Origin: Bacillota bacterium
Lineage (GTDB): Bacteria > Bacillota > Dethiobacteria > DTU022
Reading direction: 5' to 3'
DNA: 32,733 bases
Assembly (NCBI GenBank): GCA_012799185.1
Contig: JAAZLS010000052.1
Coordinates: forward strand, 1 to 32,733
Of the stretch, positions 22,935-31,251 are shown in pieces. The number at the start of each line of letters is the position of its first letter. Positions within the stretch are counted from its first letter, which is position 1. Below the pieces are notes generated by a model. It saw only the letters and a program-made list of their open reading frames with translations, made no database searches and was not told where the DNA came from. Made by a program: the position numbers and the translations under genes.

Positions 22935-23828
22935 CTAGAAATTTATCTTTGGTTTAAGCCACAGTTTCCCGTCAACCTCGTCCAGGGCCGCCAGCGTTTT
23001 AAATCTCCCCCCGGGATCGTAAACCCGGCAAAGGGATCCCGGCCCCGGGGCCTGTTCCAGCAACAGGGGCTGTCCCTGTTGCAACCGCTCTATATCTACC
23101 GTCCCCCGGGTCAGCGCCGGCAGGTGCGAGAGCCCCCGATCCACCGGCAGAATTAGCTCCCCTGGCTCCGACAGGCCGGCCCGCTTCCGGATTTCATCCA
23201 TGGTTAACGCCTCTTTTAAGGTGAAAATCCCAACGGAGAGGCGTCGTAGAGCATTGATAAAGGCCCCGGTTCCCAGGCGCCGTCCGATCTCCTCCGCCAG
23301 GGTGCGGATATAGGTCCCCCGGGAACATTTTGTTTCAAATACCAGGTGGGGCCGCCCCGGGTAGCGCCACTCAACCAGCTCCAGGCGGTAAATCTGGATC
23401 TTCCGGGGTTTAAGCTTAACCTCCACCCCCCGGCGGGTCCAATAATACATGGGCTTGCCCTGGTACTTAATGGCAGAATAGGGCGGGGGAACCTGCTGCT
23501 GCTCTCCCGTTAACGAGAGAAACAGCTGCTCTACCGCCTCCTTCGCGATAACAGGAACCGGGAACCTCCCGGTTATCTTCCCCTGGGCATCGCCGGTCTC
23601 AGTGGTAGCCCCCAGCTCCAGCTCCGCCCGGTACTCTTTCGGTAGATCCATTAAATATTCAACAATGCGGGTCGCCTTGCCCAGGCAGATGGGCAGGACC
23701 CCGGTAGCCGCCGGATCCAGGGTCCCCGCATGGCCGACCTTTACCTTCGGAAAAAGAGCCCGGATCTCCTGCACTACCCGGTGAGAGGTCGGTCCGGAGG
23801 CCTTGTTAACTATTAATAGGCCGTTCAA
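22935..23828 (-). CDS. truB: tRNA pseudouridine(55) synthase
   Basis: A 297-aa TruB that makes pseudouridine 55 in the T-loop of tRNAs. The N-terminus NGLLIVNKASGPTSH and the catalytic-Asp motif VGHAGTLDPAATGVLPI are diagnostic; YWTRRGVEV and SRGTYIRTLAEEIGRRL follow, and a C-terminal PUA-like region is present. The start is TTG at 23828, whose TTGA overlaps the nrnA stop by 4 nt; GGAGG lies 10 nt upstream. Tight coupling with nrnA and ribF matches the usual Gram-positive order. Confidence 0.96.
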   Translation of the reverse strand: MNGLLIVNKASGPTSHRVVQEIRALFPKVKVGHAGTLDPAATGVLPICLGKATRIVEYLMDLPKEYRAELELGATTETGDAQGKITGRFPVPVIAKEAVEQLFLSLTGEQQQVPPPYSAIKYQGKPMYYWTRRGVEVKLKPRKIQIYRLELVEWRYPGRPHLVFETKCSRGTYIRTLAEEIGRRLGTGAFINALRRLSVGIFTLKEALTMDEIRKRAGLSEPGELILPVDRGLSHLPALTRGTVDIERLQQGQPLLLEQAPGPGSLCRVYDPGGRFKTLAALDEVDGKLWLKPKINF

Positions 23829-24811
23829 AACCCTTTTTCCTCCGGCCCGGTGGCCTCCCGGAGCAGGGCATGTGCCTCTTTAAGCACTGCCGCTTTAGCC
23901 GGGGGGTATGCGCCGGGGATCCGGCAACCGGCGGCCTTCGCGTGCCCTCCCCCGCCAAATTTCTCCGCCAGCCCGCTTATATCCAGCCGCCGGGAACGGA
24001 TTCCTACCTTTATCTCTTCCCTCTCCCCGGTATAAAAAAGCACCCCGATCTCAACCCCCTCGATATTTACGGAGTAGTTAACCAGGCCGCCCATATCCTC
24101 TTCCACCGCGCCGCAGCGCTCCAGCAGATCCCGGCTGACCGTTAAAATCGCAATCCGCCGCCGTGAATAAAGTTCCAGGGTAGGGAGGACCTCCTTCAAT
24201 AGGATAAAGGAGGGGAGGGTGCGCAGATCAAATAGACGCCGGGATATTAGGCCCGGCCGGCACCCCCGCTCAACCAGGTCGGCGGCGATACGGTGGGTGT
24301 TGGAGGTGGTATTGTCGTACTTGAAGGAACCGGTATCGGTAGCCAAGGCCACGTAGAGGGCGGTCGCCATAGAAGGGGTCGGCTCCAGGCCCATCTCTGC
24401 CAGTAATCTAAAGACAATCTCGCCGGCGGCACCGGCCGAACTATCGACCAGGTTTACCGTCCCAAAGTAGCGATTGCTAACATGATGGTCGATATTAATT
24501 AAAACCGGGGCCTTTTCAACCTGGGGGCCCAGTTCCCCCAACCGGCCCAGATCGCTACAATCCAGGACCACAACCGTCGAGCGGCCGTCAAAGGAGAGTT
24601 CACCGGCTATCTCTTCGCTCCCCTTTAAAAACCGGTACCGCCGGGGCACCTCCCCGGGGATAACCATCCGTACCTTTTTGCCCAGCCGCTTTAACGCCTC
24701 CCCCAGCGCTAAAAGTGAGCCGATACTGTCCCCATCGGGGAGCATATGGGATAACAGGTAGAAACTATTACCCCGGGTTAGTAGTTCCGCGATCTGCTTT
24801 AATTCAGGCAT
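23825..24811 (-). CDS. nrnA: DHH/DHHA1 phosphoesterase, NrnA-like oligoribonuclease
   Basis: A DHH-superfamily phosphodiesterase that degrades nano-RNA and, in many bacteria, also dephosphorylates pAp. Metal-binding motifs are SHMLPDGDSIGS, VVLDCSD, NIDHHVSN and ATDTGSFKYDNTT. The C-terminal DHHA1 substrate domain ends with FGGGGHAKAAGCRI. I take the ATG at 24811 (MPELKQIAELL), which overlaps the rbfA stop by 8 nt (ATGCCTGA); the track's GTG at 24826 lacks an SD sequence. The SD before 24811 (AGAGGG) is rather close, so a few residues of uncertainty remain. About 328 aa. Confidence 0.9.
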   Translation of the reverse strand: MPELKQIAELLTRGNSFYLLSHMLPDGDSIGSLLALGEALKRLGKKVRMVIPGEVPRRYRFLKGSEEIAGELSFDGRSTVVVLDCSDLGRLGELGPQVEKAPVLINIDHHVSNRYFGTVNLVDSSAGAAGEIVFRLLAEMGLEPTPSMATALYVALATDTGSFKYDNTTSNTHRIAADLVERGCRPGLISRRLFDLRTLPSFILLKEVLPTLELYSRRRIAILTVSRDLLERCGAVEEDMGGLVNYSVNIEGVEIGVLFYTGEREEIKVGIRSRRLDISGLAEKFGGGGHAKAAGCRIPGAYPPAKAAVLKEAHALLREATGPEEKGF

Positions 24812-25166
24812 TGCCCTCTTTCTCACTACGAATAGATTTTAGTATTTGTTCGATATGTTCCCCGTACTCCATCGAACGGTCCAGCTCAAAAGTTAGCTCG
24901 GGAGCATAGCGCAGGCGAATCCGCCGGCCAATCTCGGAGCGAAAAAAACCAACCGCCCGGGTTAGGACACGGCAGGTCTCCTCCTGCTCCTCCGGGGTGC
25001 CGTATATGCTGACATAGATCCGGGCATAACGCAAATCCCTGGTTACCTGGACCTCGGTAACACTTGTTAGCACCTTTACCCGGGGATCTTTCAACTCTTT
25101 ACCGATAATCTGGCTTACCTCTTTTTTAATCTGGTCCGCTACCCGGCGGGCTCTGGTCTCTGACAT
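24804..25166 (-). CDS. rbfA: Ribosome-binding factor A
   Basis: A 120-aa KH-fold protein needed for late 30S assembly and 16S rRNA 5'-end maturation. The N-terminus RARRVADQIKKEVSQII, the segment LKDPRVKVLTSVTEVQVTRD, and the RYAPELTFELDRSMEYGEHI end are typical. The ATG at 25166 has GGAGG 7 nt upstream; the track's longer version starts from a TTG upstream of that SD sequence and is rejected. It follows infB by about 30 nt with no ylxP in between. Confidence 0.95.
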   Translation of the reverse strand: MSETRARRVADQIKKEVSQIIGKELKDPRVKVLTSVTEVQVTRDLRYARIYVSIYGTPEEQEETCRVLTRAVGFFRSEIGRRIRLRYAPELTFELDRSMEYGEHIEQILKSIRSEKEGNA

Positions 25167-25198
25167 ATTATAACCTCCACGCAAACTGGCAGGGCCTG

Positions 25199-27322
25199 CT
25201 ATTTCTTAACCTCCTGGATCACATAAGCTTCGATTATATCATCCTCTTCGATAGCATGGAATCCATCTAGTAAGATACCGCATTCATACCCGTTTAAAAC
25301 CTCCCGCACATCATCTTTGAACCGTTTTAGGGAGGCCAATTTTCCTTCAAATAGTTTCTCTTTATTCCGAAGCAATCTTACCCGGGCATTGCGGGTAATC
25401 TTACCCTCGGTAACCAGGCAACCAGCTATCGTCCCCAGCCGCGAGACTTTAAATAGCTGCCGGACCCGCGCATATCCTAAGATAGCCTCTTCCATCTCCG
25501 GGGCCAACATTCCAGATAGAGCCCCTTCAATATCTTCAATAGCTTCATAGATCACGTTGTAAAGCCGAAGGTCAACATTTTCCTGTTCCGCCATCTTCTG
25601 AACACCGGGTTCCGGCCGGACATTAAAGCCGATCACTATCGCGTTGGAGGCAGTCGCTAGCATGATATCGGATTCGGAGATTGATCCGACCGCCGCATGG
25701 ATAACCTTAAGCTTAACCTCTTCCAGGCTTAATTTAAGTAGGGACTCCTGGAGTGCCTCTACCGAGCCGTGGACATCCCCTTTAATGATCAGGTTTAACT
25801 CCTCGACCTCCCCCTCTTGGATCTGCTTAAACAGATCCTTCAAGGAGACCCGCTGCATCCGATGGGCGGCCTCTCTCAATTTTAAAGAGCGTTTCTCCGC
25901 CATCTGCCGGGCCATCCGGTCGTCCCCCACCACCTGGAAGCTATCACCGGCCTGGGGCACATCAGCCAAGCCCAGGACTTCCACCGGGGTGGAGGGGCCG
26001 GCCGTTTTGACCCGTTTCCCCTGTTCGTCAATCATGGCCCGGACCCGGCCGGGGATAGAGCCGCAGATCACGGCATCGGTCACCCGCAGGGTCCCATCCT
26101 GGACCAGCACCGTGGCTACCGGCCCGCGGCCCCGATCCAGCCGGGCTTCGATCACCGTTCCCCGGGCCGGCAGGTCGGGATTAGCGCTAAGCTCAGAAAC
26201 CTCGGCCATCAGCAAGATCATCTCCAGCAGCTCGCTGATCCCCTCCCCCTTCAGGGCGCTAACCGAGACTACGATGGTATCCCCGCCCCATTCCTCCGGA
26301 ACCAGGTTGTGCTCCGCCAGCTGCTGCTTGACCCGCTCCAGGTTGGCGGTAGGCTTATCAATTTTATTTACGGCGACAATAATCGGCACCCCCGCCGCCC
26401 GGGCGTGATTTATAGCCTCTATAGTCTGGGGCATGACCCCGTCGTCGGCACCGATCACCAAGACTGCAATATCGGTAACCTGGGCGCCCCGGGCCCGCAT
26501 GGCGGTAAAGGCCTCGTGGCCGGGGGTATCTAAAAATACTACCTTTTTCCCCTGGACCTCTACCCCGTAGGCACCGATATGCTGGGTAATCCCGCCGGCC
26601 TCACCGGCGGTAACATTTGCCTTCCGGATAGCATCTAGAAGGGAGGTTTTACCATGATCCACATGGCCCAAGACGGTAACCACCGGCACCCGGGCCTGGG
26701 TCCCCTCTCCTTCGACCCGGGTCTCAGCCTTTAACTCCTGTTCCATCGGATCGACGGTATGTTCAAGATCTACCTCGTAATCATCGGCCACCAGTTCCAT
26801 CGCCTCCGGCGAAATCTCCTGGTTAATACTGGCAACTACTCCTAGCTGCAAGAGCCGGCCAATAAGCTCGGCCGCCGGCACTTCCAGGTAAGAGGCCATC
26901 TCTCGCACGGTAACCCGCCCCTCGAGCTTTATCTTGCGCCTCTGCTTTCTCTTGCGGGCGGCTGCTGATGCCTGCCTTTCTAAAAGGGCCTTCCTTGCCT
27001 TCCGACCGGGGGAGGGAACCTCTTCCTCCGCCTTCTCAGCGGGCTCCTCTTCGATTTCTTCAATAACCTCTTCCCCTTCGACTACCGGTACAGGGACCTT
27101 TTCCGCTTTCTCCTCCGGGGCGGGAGCGGCAACTTCCTCCTTTTTATCTGGCTTGGCTTCAGTCTGACCAGTAATGATGGCGATAACCTTTTCTGCTTGC
27201 TCCCTATCCAGGGTGCTCATATGATTTTTCACAGATACATTCATGCTCTTCATCACGTCAATTAACTTTTTGCTGTTCGTGCCCAACTCCCGGGCCAGCT
27301 CATAAACCCGAACTTTTCCCAC
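25199..27322 (-). CDS. infB: Translation initiation factor IF-2
   Basis: A 707-aa GTPase that brings initiator tRNA to the 30S subunit. The N-terminal IF2_N module is [20 protein letters not shown], followed by an acidic/Ala-Glu linker (55-110), a basic patch ([10 protein letters not shown]) and a second IF2_N module. G-domain motifs are GHVDHGKTS (219-227), [12 protein letters not shown] and SALKGEG. Domains II to IV are complete, with the C-terminal fMet-tRNA-binding part. The start is GTG with GGAGGTG 6 nt upstream. A four-codon ORF (27323-27337) ends exactly where infB starts, behind a hairpin that follows ylxR. Confidence 0.97.
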   Translation of the reverse strand: MGKVRVYELARELGTNSKKLIDVMKSMNVSVKNHMSTLDREQAEKVIAIITGQTEAKPDKKEEVAAPAPEEKAEKVPVPVVEGEEVIEEIEEEPAEKAEEEVPSPGRKARKALLERQASAAARKRKQRRKIKLEGRVTVREMASYLEVPAAELIGRLLQLGVVASINQEISPEAMELVADDYEVDLEHTVDPMEQELKAETRVEGEGTQARVPVVTVLGHVDHGKTSLLDAIRKANVTAGEAGGITQHIGAYGVEVQGKKVVFLDTPGHEAFTAMRARGAQVTDIAVLVIGADDGVMPQTIEAINHARAAGVPIIVAVNKIDKPTANLERVKQQLAEHNLVPEEWGGDTIVVSVSALKGEGISELLEMILLMAEVSELSANPDLPARGTVIEARLDRGRGPVATVLVQDGTLRVTDAVICGSIPGRVRAMIDEQGKRVKTAGPSTPVEVLGLADVPQAGDSFQVVGDDRMARQMAEKRSLKLREAAHRMQRVSLKDLFKQIQEGEVEELNLIIKGDVHGSVEALQESLLKLSLEEVKLKVIHAAVGSISESDIMLATASNAIVIGFNVRPEPGVQKMAEQENVDLRLYNVIYEAIEDIEGALSGMLAPEMEEAILGYARVRQLFKVSRLGTIAGCLVTEGKITRNARVRLLRNKEKLFEGKLASLKRFKDDVREVLNGYECGILLDGFHAIEEDDIIEAYVIQEVKK

Positions 27323-27337
27323 TTACAACACCTCCAT
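27323..27337 (-). CDS. Four-codon leader ORF (MEVL) abutting infB
   Basis: On the minus strand AAGGAGG is followed 8 nt later by ATG GAG GTG TTG TAA and then directly by the infB GTG. The infB SD sequence lies inside this mini-ORF. The ORF may be a coupling/reinitiation device, or the vestige of the ylxQ start that lies here in relatives. Too short to be judged by coding statistics. Confidence 0.35.
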   Translation of the reverse strand: MEVL

Positions 27338-27348
27338 TTAATGACCCT

Positions 27349-27374
27349 CCTTAAGTACCCTGTACTGCTTAAGG
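27349..27374 (-). promoter_or_regulatory. Hairpin between ylxR and infB
   Basis: CCTTAAG/CTTAAGG arms, with an inner AGTAC/GTACT, start 2 nt behind the ylxR stop. No T-tract follows, so it is not a terminator. Its 3' arm runs into the AAGGAGG SD sequence of the mini-ORF, so folding could mask that site, or it may be an RNA processing site. Confidence 0.45.
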
Positions 27375-27375
27375 T

Positions 27376-27663
27376 TTAACTTTCAGGTTTTTCCTCCGGC
27401 GATACCAACATCTTTCGTAGGGTGTCTATTACCTCCAGGGTAATGGGAACCCGCAGGTTTTTTTCCAACCGTCTCCCCTTAATTGCTTTCTCCAGGCAGG
27501 CAACCCGGGGGCAGATATAGGCCCCCCGGCCCGATTGCTTACCAGTTAAATCGACGGTAACCTCCCCGGCGGGGGTGCGAACGATTCGGATCAGCTCCCG
27601 CTTCGATTTCTTCTCCCGGCAGCCGACGCAGGTCCGCAGCGGTACTCTACGTTTTTTGCTCAA
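27376..27663 (-). CDS. ylxR: YlxR family RNA-binding protein
   Basis: A 95-aa basic protein of the YlxR/DUF448 family. It shows PLRTCVGCREKKSKRELIRIV and the GKQSGRGAYICPRVACLEKA motif, with four Cys in zinc-ribbon-like positions. It is found in nusA-infB operons and thought to bind RNA. The TTG at 27663 overlaps the nusA 3' end by 17 nt, with GGGAGG upstream inside nusA. The next gene in B. subtilis, ylxQ, is absent. Confidence 0.9.
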   Translation of the reverse strand: MSKKRRVPLRTCVGCREKKSKRELIRIVRTPAGEVTVDLTGKQSGRGAYICPRVACLEKAIKGRRLEKNLRVPITLEVIDTLRKMLVSPEEKPES

Positions 27664-28771
27664 GATCTCCCTCCCCCTCGCTCTCCTCTACCTCTTCTAG
27701 GTTCTCCGGGCTGAGCCCCAACGATGAGAGCCGCTGTTGGGCAATCTGGGTTTCGCTGGAGATATCAATCTTCCATCCGCTGATCTTTGCCGCCAGCCGG
27801 GCATTCTGACCCTCTTTGCCGATCGCCAGTGAAAGCTGATCGTCGGGAACAATTACCGTGGCGATCTTCTGCTCCGAGTCCAGCTCCACATTTACCACCG
27901 CCGCCGGGCTGAGAGCATTGGCAATAAAGAGCTCCAACTCATCGTTCCATTTTATAATATCAATCTTTTCCCCTTTTAACTCGTAGCTGATCGCCTGTAC
28001 CCGGCTACCCCGGGGACCGACACAGGCCCCTACCGGGTCCACATCCTGATTATTGGACCAGACCGCAATCTTGGAACGGAAGCCCGCCTCCCGGGCCACG
28101 GCCTTTATTTCAACCACGCCGTCAAATATTTCCGGAACCTCCAGCTCAAACAACCGCTTGAGCAGGCCGGGATGGGAGCGGGAGACGATAATTTGGGGCC
28201 CCTTGGTTGTCTTCTTAACATCGACAATATAGGTCTTAATCCGCTCACCCTGGCGATACCTCTCCTGGCGAATCTGTTCCTCCAGCGGCAATATAGCCTC
28301 GGTCCTTCCCAAATCGATGATTACATTGCGCTGATCGAAACGCTGGACCAGGCCGTTGATAATATCATCAGTCCGATCAATAAATTCCTCATAAATTAGT
28401 TCCCGTTCCGCCTCCCGGATTCTCTGGATGACCACCTGCTTGGCAGTCTGGGCCGCAATCCGCCCAAACTCGGTGGGGGTGACCTCAACCTCTACCAGAT
28501 CGTCTATCTGGCAATGGGGATCATAGACCCGGGCCTCCGCCAAGGTTATCTCCTGCCGGGAATCTTCCACCACATCAACAACCACCAGCTCCGAAAAAAC
28601 CTTGATTTCACCGTTTTGCCGGTCGATATCGACCCGGACATTGGGGGAGGAGTTAAAGTTGCGTTTATAGGCCGAGATCAGGGCTACCTCGATCGCCTCA
28701 AAGAGCACCTCTTTACTGATCCCCTTCTCCCTTTCAATGGACTCTACCGCTGATAGAAAGTCCTCATTCAT
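27647..28771 (-). CDS. nusA: Transcription termination/antitermination factor NusA
   Basis: An approximately 375-aa NusA with an N-terminal RNA-polymerase-binding domain (FLSAVESIEREKGISKE), an S1 domain (about 130-200) and two KH domains including DPVGACVGPRGSRVQAIS and SLAIGKEGQNARLAAKISGW. A short acidic tail follows, with no C-terminal AR repeats, as is usual in Gram-positives. I start at the second of two ATGs (28771), 5 nt after GGGGGTG; the track's extension overlaps rimP and is not credible. The SD sequence overlaps the rimP stop, so rimP and nusA are coupled. Confidence 0.96.
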   Translation of the reverse strand: MNEDFLSAVESIEREKGISKEVLFEAIEVALISAYKRNFNSSPNVRVDIDRQNGEIKVFSELVVVDVVEDSRQEITLAEARVYDPHCQIDDLVEVEVTPTEFGRIAAQTAKQVVIQRIREAERELIYEEFIDRTDDIINGLVQRFDQRNVIIDLGRTEAILPLEEQIRQERYRQGERIKTYIVDVKKTTKGPQIIVSRSHPGLLKRLFELEVPEIFDGVVEIKAVAREAGFRSKIAVWSNNQDVDPVGACVGPRGSRVQAISYELKGEKIDIIKWNDELELFIANALSPAAVVNVELDSEQKIATVIVPDDQLSLAIGKEGQNARLAAKISGWKIDISSETQIAQQRLSSLGLSPENLEEVEESEGEGDLEQKT

Positions 28772-28775
28772 CATT

Positions 28776-29264
28776 TCACCCCCTTTTCTTTTTCTTCCCT
28801 CCGGTTGGTCTGTACCAGAGATGAGCACGGGTAATCTGTTCGTATTTAAGCTCGATCTCGCCTCCCTTTTCCAGGGTTAACCTGATCGCCTCATCGCCGG
28901 CCCCGGCTAACAGGCCGATAAAGACATTGGTCCCGTTAACCGGTTGCTCGGTATATATTTTCACCGCCTCCCCGGTGAAGCGGTGATAATCTTCCCGCCG
29001 GCGCAGGGGCCGTTCCACCCCCGGAGTGGAGACCTCCAGGACGTAGTGATGGGGAATTGGATCATAGAGATCCAGCAGGTCGGAGATCTCCCGGCTGGCC
29101 ACCTCGCAATCCCCGATGGTAGCCCCTCCGGGCCGGTCAATATAGATACAGAGATACCCCTTCCGCCCCGACCGGTATTCCAGGTCCACCAGTTCTAGCC
29201 CGTGGTCCGCCAATACCGGCTCCGCCAGTGAAACTATTTTTTGTTCGATCTCTTCCCGGGTCAA
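28776..29264 (-). CDS. rimP: Ribosome maturation factor RimP
   Basis: A 162-aa RimP for 30S assembly. Signatures are LAEPVLADHGLELVDLEY, LCIYIDRPGGATIGDCEVASREIS and YVLEVSTPGVERPLRRREDY; a lysine-rich tail (GGKKKKRG) closes it. I place the start at TTG 29264 (MTREEIEQKI) because GAGGG lies about 7 nt upstream and the family begins here; the track's extra 25 residues read through the leader hairpin. First gene of the nusA-infB operon. Confidence 0.95.
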   Translation of the reverse strand: MTREEIEQKIVSLAEPVLADHGLELVDLEYRSGRKGYLCIYIDRPGGATIGDCEVASREISDLLDLYDPIPHHYVLEVSTPGVERPLRRREDYHRFTGEAVKIYTEQPVNGTNVFIGLLAGAGDEAIRLTLEKGGEIELKYEQITRAHLWYRPTGGKKKKRG

Positions 29265-29298
29265 CGATAATCCCTCGCTTAAACAGGTTATTAGCAAT

Positions 29299-29322
29299 GA
29301 AGAGTGGGAAGCCCCACCCTTC
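29299..29322 (-). ncRNA. Leader hairpin of the rimP-nusA operon
   Basis: The minus strand folds as GAAGGGTGGG-GCTT-CCCACTCTTC, ten pairs with one G-U, between promoter and rimP start. Similar GTGGG/CCCAC hairpins precede rimP in other Gram-positives (recollection). It has no T-tract directly after it, so anti-termination, protein binding or processing are more likely than simple termination. Confidence 0.55.
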
Positions 29323-29350
29323 AGATCAAAAACTGGCAATCACACCTTAT

Positions 29351-29379
29351 AATTTAACATATTGCCGCCGGGATTGCAA
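29351..29379 (-). promoter_or_regulatory. Sigma-A promoter of the rimP-nusA-infB operon
   Basis: The minus strand has TTGCAA, 17 bp, TAAATT, followed by TATAAGG, about 90 nt upstream of rimP and just before the leader hairpin. The rest of the 203-nt gap (29380-29467) holds no ORF or clear terminator. Confidence 0.6.
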
Positions 29380-29467
29380 GAACGAGGGAATCAACCTGCT
29401 ACCCCCGGGGGCAAGGAAATATCGGCATAAACGGCATTCTTAAACCGCCCGGCAGATTTACACGGTT

Positions 29468-30121
29468 CTATCGAAAATGCAGGCTGACCTTAGCCGCATA
29501 TTTAATAATCTCCCAGTACATCTGCAGGCGGGCCAGTAACCCCTTCCAGATTCCCAGCTTCTCCTCTTTTAACACGTGGGAGAGATCGGGAAGCTCGACG
29601 GTCACCGTAGGGATACCATGATCCTCCATGTAGCGATGCAGGACTACCTCCATGCCAAAGCGGGAAAGGTCCAGGCCTGCCACCTTCTCCAACAGACTCC
29701 GCTGAAGGGCCCGCTGCCCGGATAAGAAAGGGGCCATCTTTTGGGCCAGATCGGTCGCTACCCGCCCCCGCTCAAAAACCCCCACCGCCATCGGGGCCTT
29801 TAACCCCAACACCGGGTCCAGCAACCTATTAACATGGGCCGGGTTGAGCCCGATTAAATCCGCATCTAAAAAAAGCAGGACCTCCGCCCGGGTACGGTTT
29901 AGACCGGCCATAATAGCGCCGCCCTTCCCAATATTGCTGGGGAGATCCACCACCTCTACCCCTTTAAATGTCCGGGCCACCTTTACCGTCGCATCGGTAG
30001 AGCCATCACTAACAACAATAACCTGCTTTATCCGGGGACATTTTTGTAATACCGCCAGGATCGGTCCGATCGTCCTGGCCTCGTTATAGGCTGGTATTAT
30101 CGCTGCTACTTCCACAAACAA
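29468..30121 (-). CDS. Family 2 glycosyltransferase
   Basis: A 217-aa GT-A-fold transferase without membrane helices. Donor-binding motifs are AIIPAYNEARTIG, VVSDGSTDAT and the metal-binding LFLDADLIG (DxD). The GQRALQRSLLEKV segment in the acceptor half is typical of small GT2 enzymes, some of which act on lipid carriers or phosphoglycerate; donor and acceptor are not predictable here. The start is a TTG 4-5 nt behind GGAGG; an in-frame GTG at 30115 is an alternative. It follows ispG by 12 nt and so belongs to the dxr-rseP-ispG unit, in the place where many relatives have proS and polC. Confidence 0.85.
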   Translation of the reverse strand: MFVEVAAIIPAYNEARTIGPILAVLQKCPRIKQVIVVSDGSTDATVKVARTFKGVEVVDLPSNIGKGGAIMAGLNRTRAEVLLFLDADLIGLNPAHVNRLLDPVLGLKAPMAVGVFERGRVATDLAQKMAPFLSGQRALQRSLLEKVAGLDLSRFGMEVVLHRYMEDHGIPTVTVELPDLSHVLKEEKLGIWKGLLARLQMYWEIIKYAAKVSLHFR

Positions 30122-30133
30122 GTTACCTCCAAT

Positions 30134-31207
30134 TTAAAGAGATCTTCTGCTGCAAAGATGGTTTAGCTCTTTCTCTAGCGTCTTTACTATATCATCTCGA
30201 TGGACCTTTGTAACTATTTTCCCTTTACGGAAGATATAACCCTCTTCCCCGGAGGCGGTAACCCCCAGGTCTGCCTCCCGGGCCTCCCCCGGACCGTTGA
30301 CCGGGCAGCCCATCACCGCCACTGTAAGGGGGGCCTTAACCCCCTCCAGCAACCGGGTCACCTGCTCCACCAGCGGCAGGAGATCAATGGTGCAACGGCC
30401 ACAGGTAGGACAGGAGATAATCTCCGGTCCAAATACCCTTAACTTTAAAGACTGCAAAATCTGCCGGGCCACCCGGATCTCCTCTACCGGATCGGCGGTC
30501 AAGGAGACCCGGAGGGTATCACCGATCCCCTCCAGCAACAGGGGACCCAGGCCTAGGCAGGATTTAATAACCCCGCTCTCTACCGGGCCGGCCTCGGTTA
30601 CCCCCAGGTGCAGCGGGTAGTCAATCAGAGGGGAGATCTTTCGGTAGGCGCCCACAGTAGTCAGAACATCGGAGGCCTTTAAAGATACGACTACATTATG
30701 AAAATTTTCCTCCGCCACGACCCGGAGGTAACCCAGGGCCGATTCAACCAGGGCCTCCGGGGTAGCCGCCCCGTACCTTGTTAAAAGGGACCTGTCCAAG
30801 GAGCCGGCATTAACGCCCAGTCTTAGTGCCGCCCCCCGGTCCGAGGCTGCCTTTATTACCTCCCTGAATCGCTCCCGACCTCCAATATTACCCGGGTTAA
30901 TTCTTACCTTGGGCACCCCGGCCTCCAGCGCCTGCAAAGCCAGGCGGTAGTTAAAATGGATATCGGCAATTAGGGGTAGCGGGCTTTTCGCCACCAGCTC
31001 CGGCAGTGCCCCCACCGCCGGCTTATCCGGCACGGCCACCCGCACTAGTTCGCAGCCGGCCCGGGCCAGCCGCTCAATCTGGGCCAGCGTTGAGTCGATT
31101 TGGGAGGGGGTGGTGGTAGTCATACTTTGGATCAGGATCGGGGCCTCCCCGCCCAGGGTCATCCTTCCCACCTTTACCTCCCGGCATTGGCGCCGAGTTA
31201 TACCCAT
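30134..31207 (-). CDS. ispG: (E)-4-hydroxy-3-methylbut-2-enyl-diphosphate synthase
   Basis: IspG (GcpE) is an iron-sulfur enzyme that reduces MEcPP to HMBPP in the MEP isoprenoid pathway. The [4Fe-4S] ligands are CPTCGRC (Cys266, 269) and Cys301 in GCPVNGPGEA. The TIM-barrel N-terminal half shows PILIQSMTTTTPSQ, ADIHFNYRLAL and VRINPGNIG. I start at ATG 31207 (MGITRRQCREVKVG), with GGAGGGGGG upstream; the track's start at 31273 would overlap rseP and add 22 unrelated residues. 357 aa, typical length. Works in the same pathway as dxr two genes upstream. Confidence 0.96.
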   Translation of the reverse strand: MGITRRQCREVKVGRMTLGGEAPILIQSMTTTTPSQIDSTLAQIERLARAGCELVRVAVPDKPAVGALPELVAKSPLPLIADIHFNYRLALQALEAGVPKVRINPGNIGGRERFREVIKAASDRGAALRLGVNAGSLDRSLLTRYGAATPEALVESALGYLRVVAEENFHNVVVSLKASDVLTTVGAYRKISPLIDYPLHLGVTEAGPVESGVIKSCLGLGPLLLEGIGDTLRVSLTADPVEEIRVARQILQSLKLRVFGPEIISCPTCGRCTIDLLPLVEQVTRLLEGVKAPLTVAVMGCPVNGPGEAREADLGVTASGEEGYIFRKGKIVTKVHRDDIVKTLEKELNHLCSRRSL

Positions 31208-31251
31208 TATTTTATCCCCCCTCCAGGCAATTAAACATCTCCCCACCGCTC

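Noticed and set aside
25644-26408. 254-aa plus-strand ORF
   Set aside because: Lies wholly antisense to infB, with Ser/Thr/Arg-rich sequence typical of an antisense shadow and no SD-supported start.
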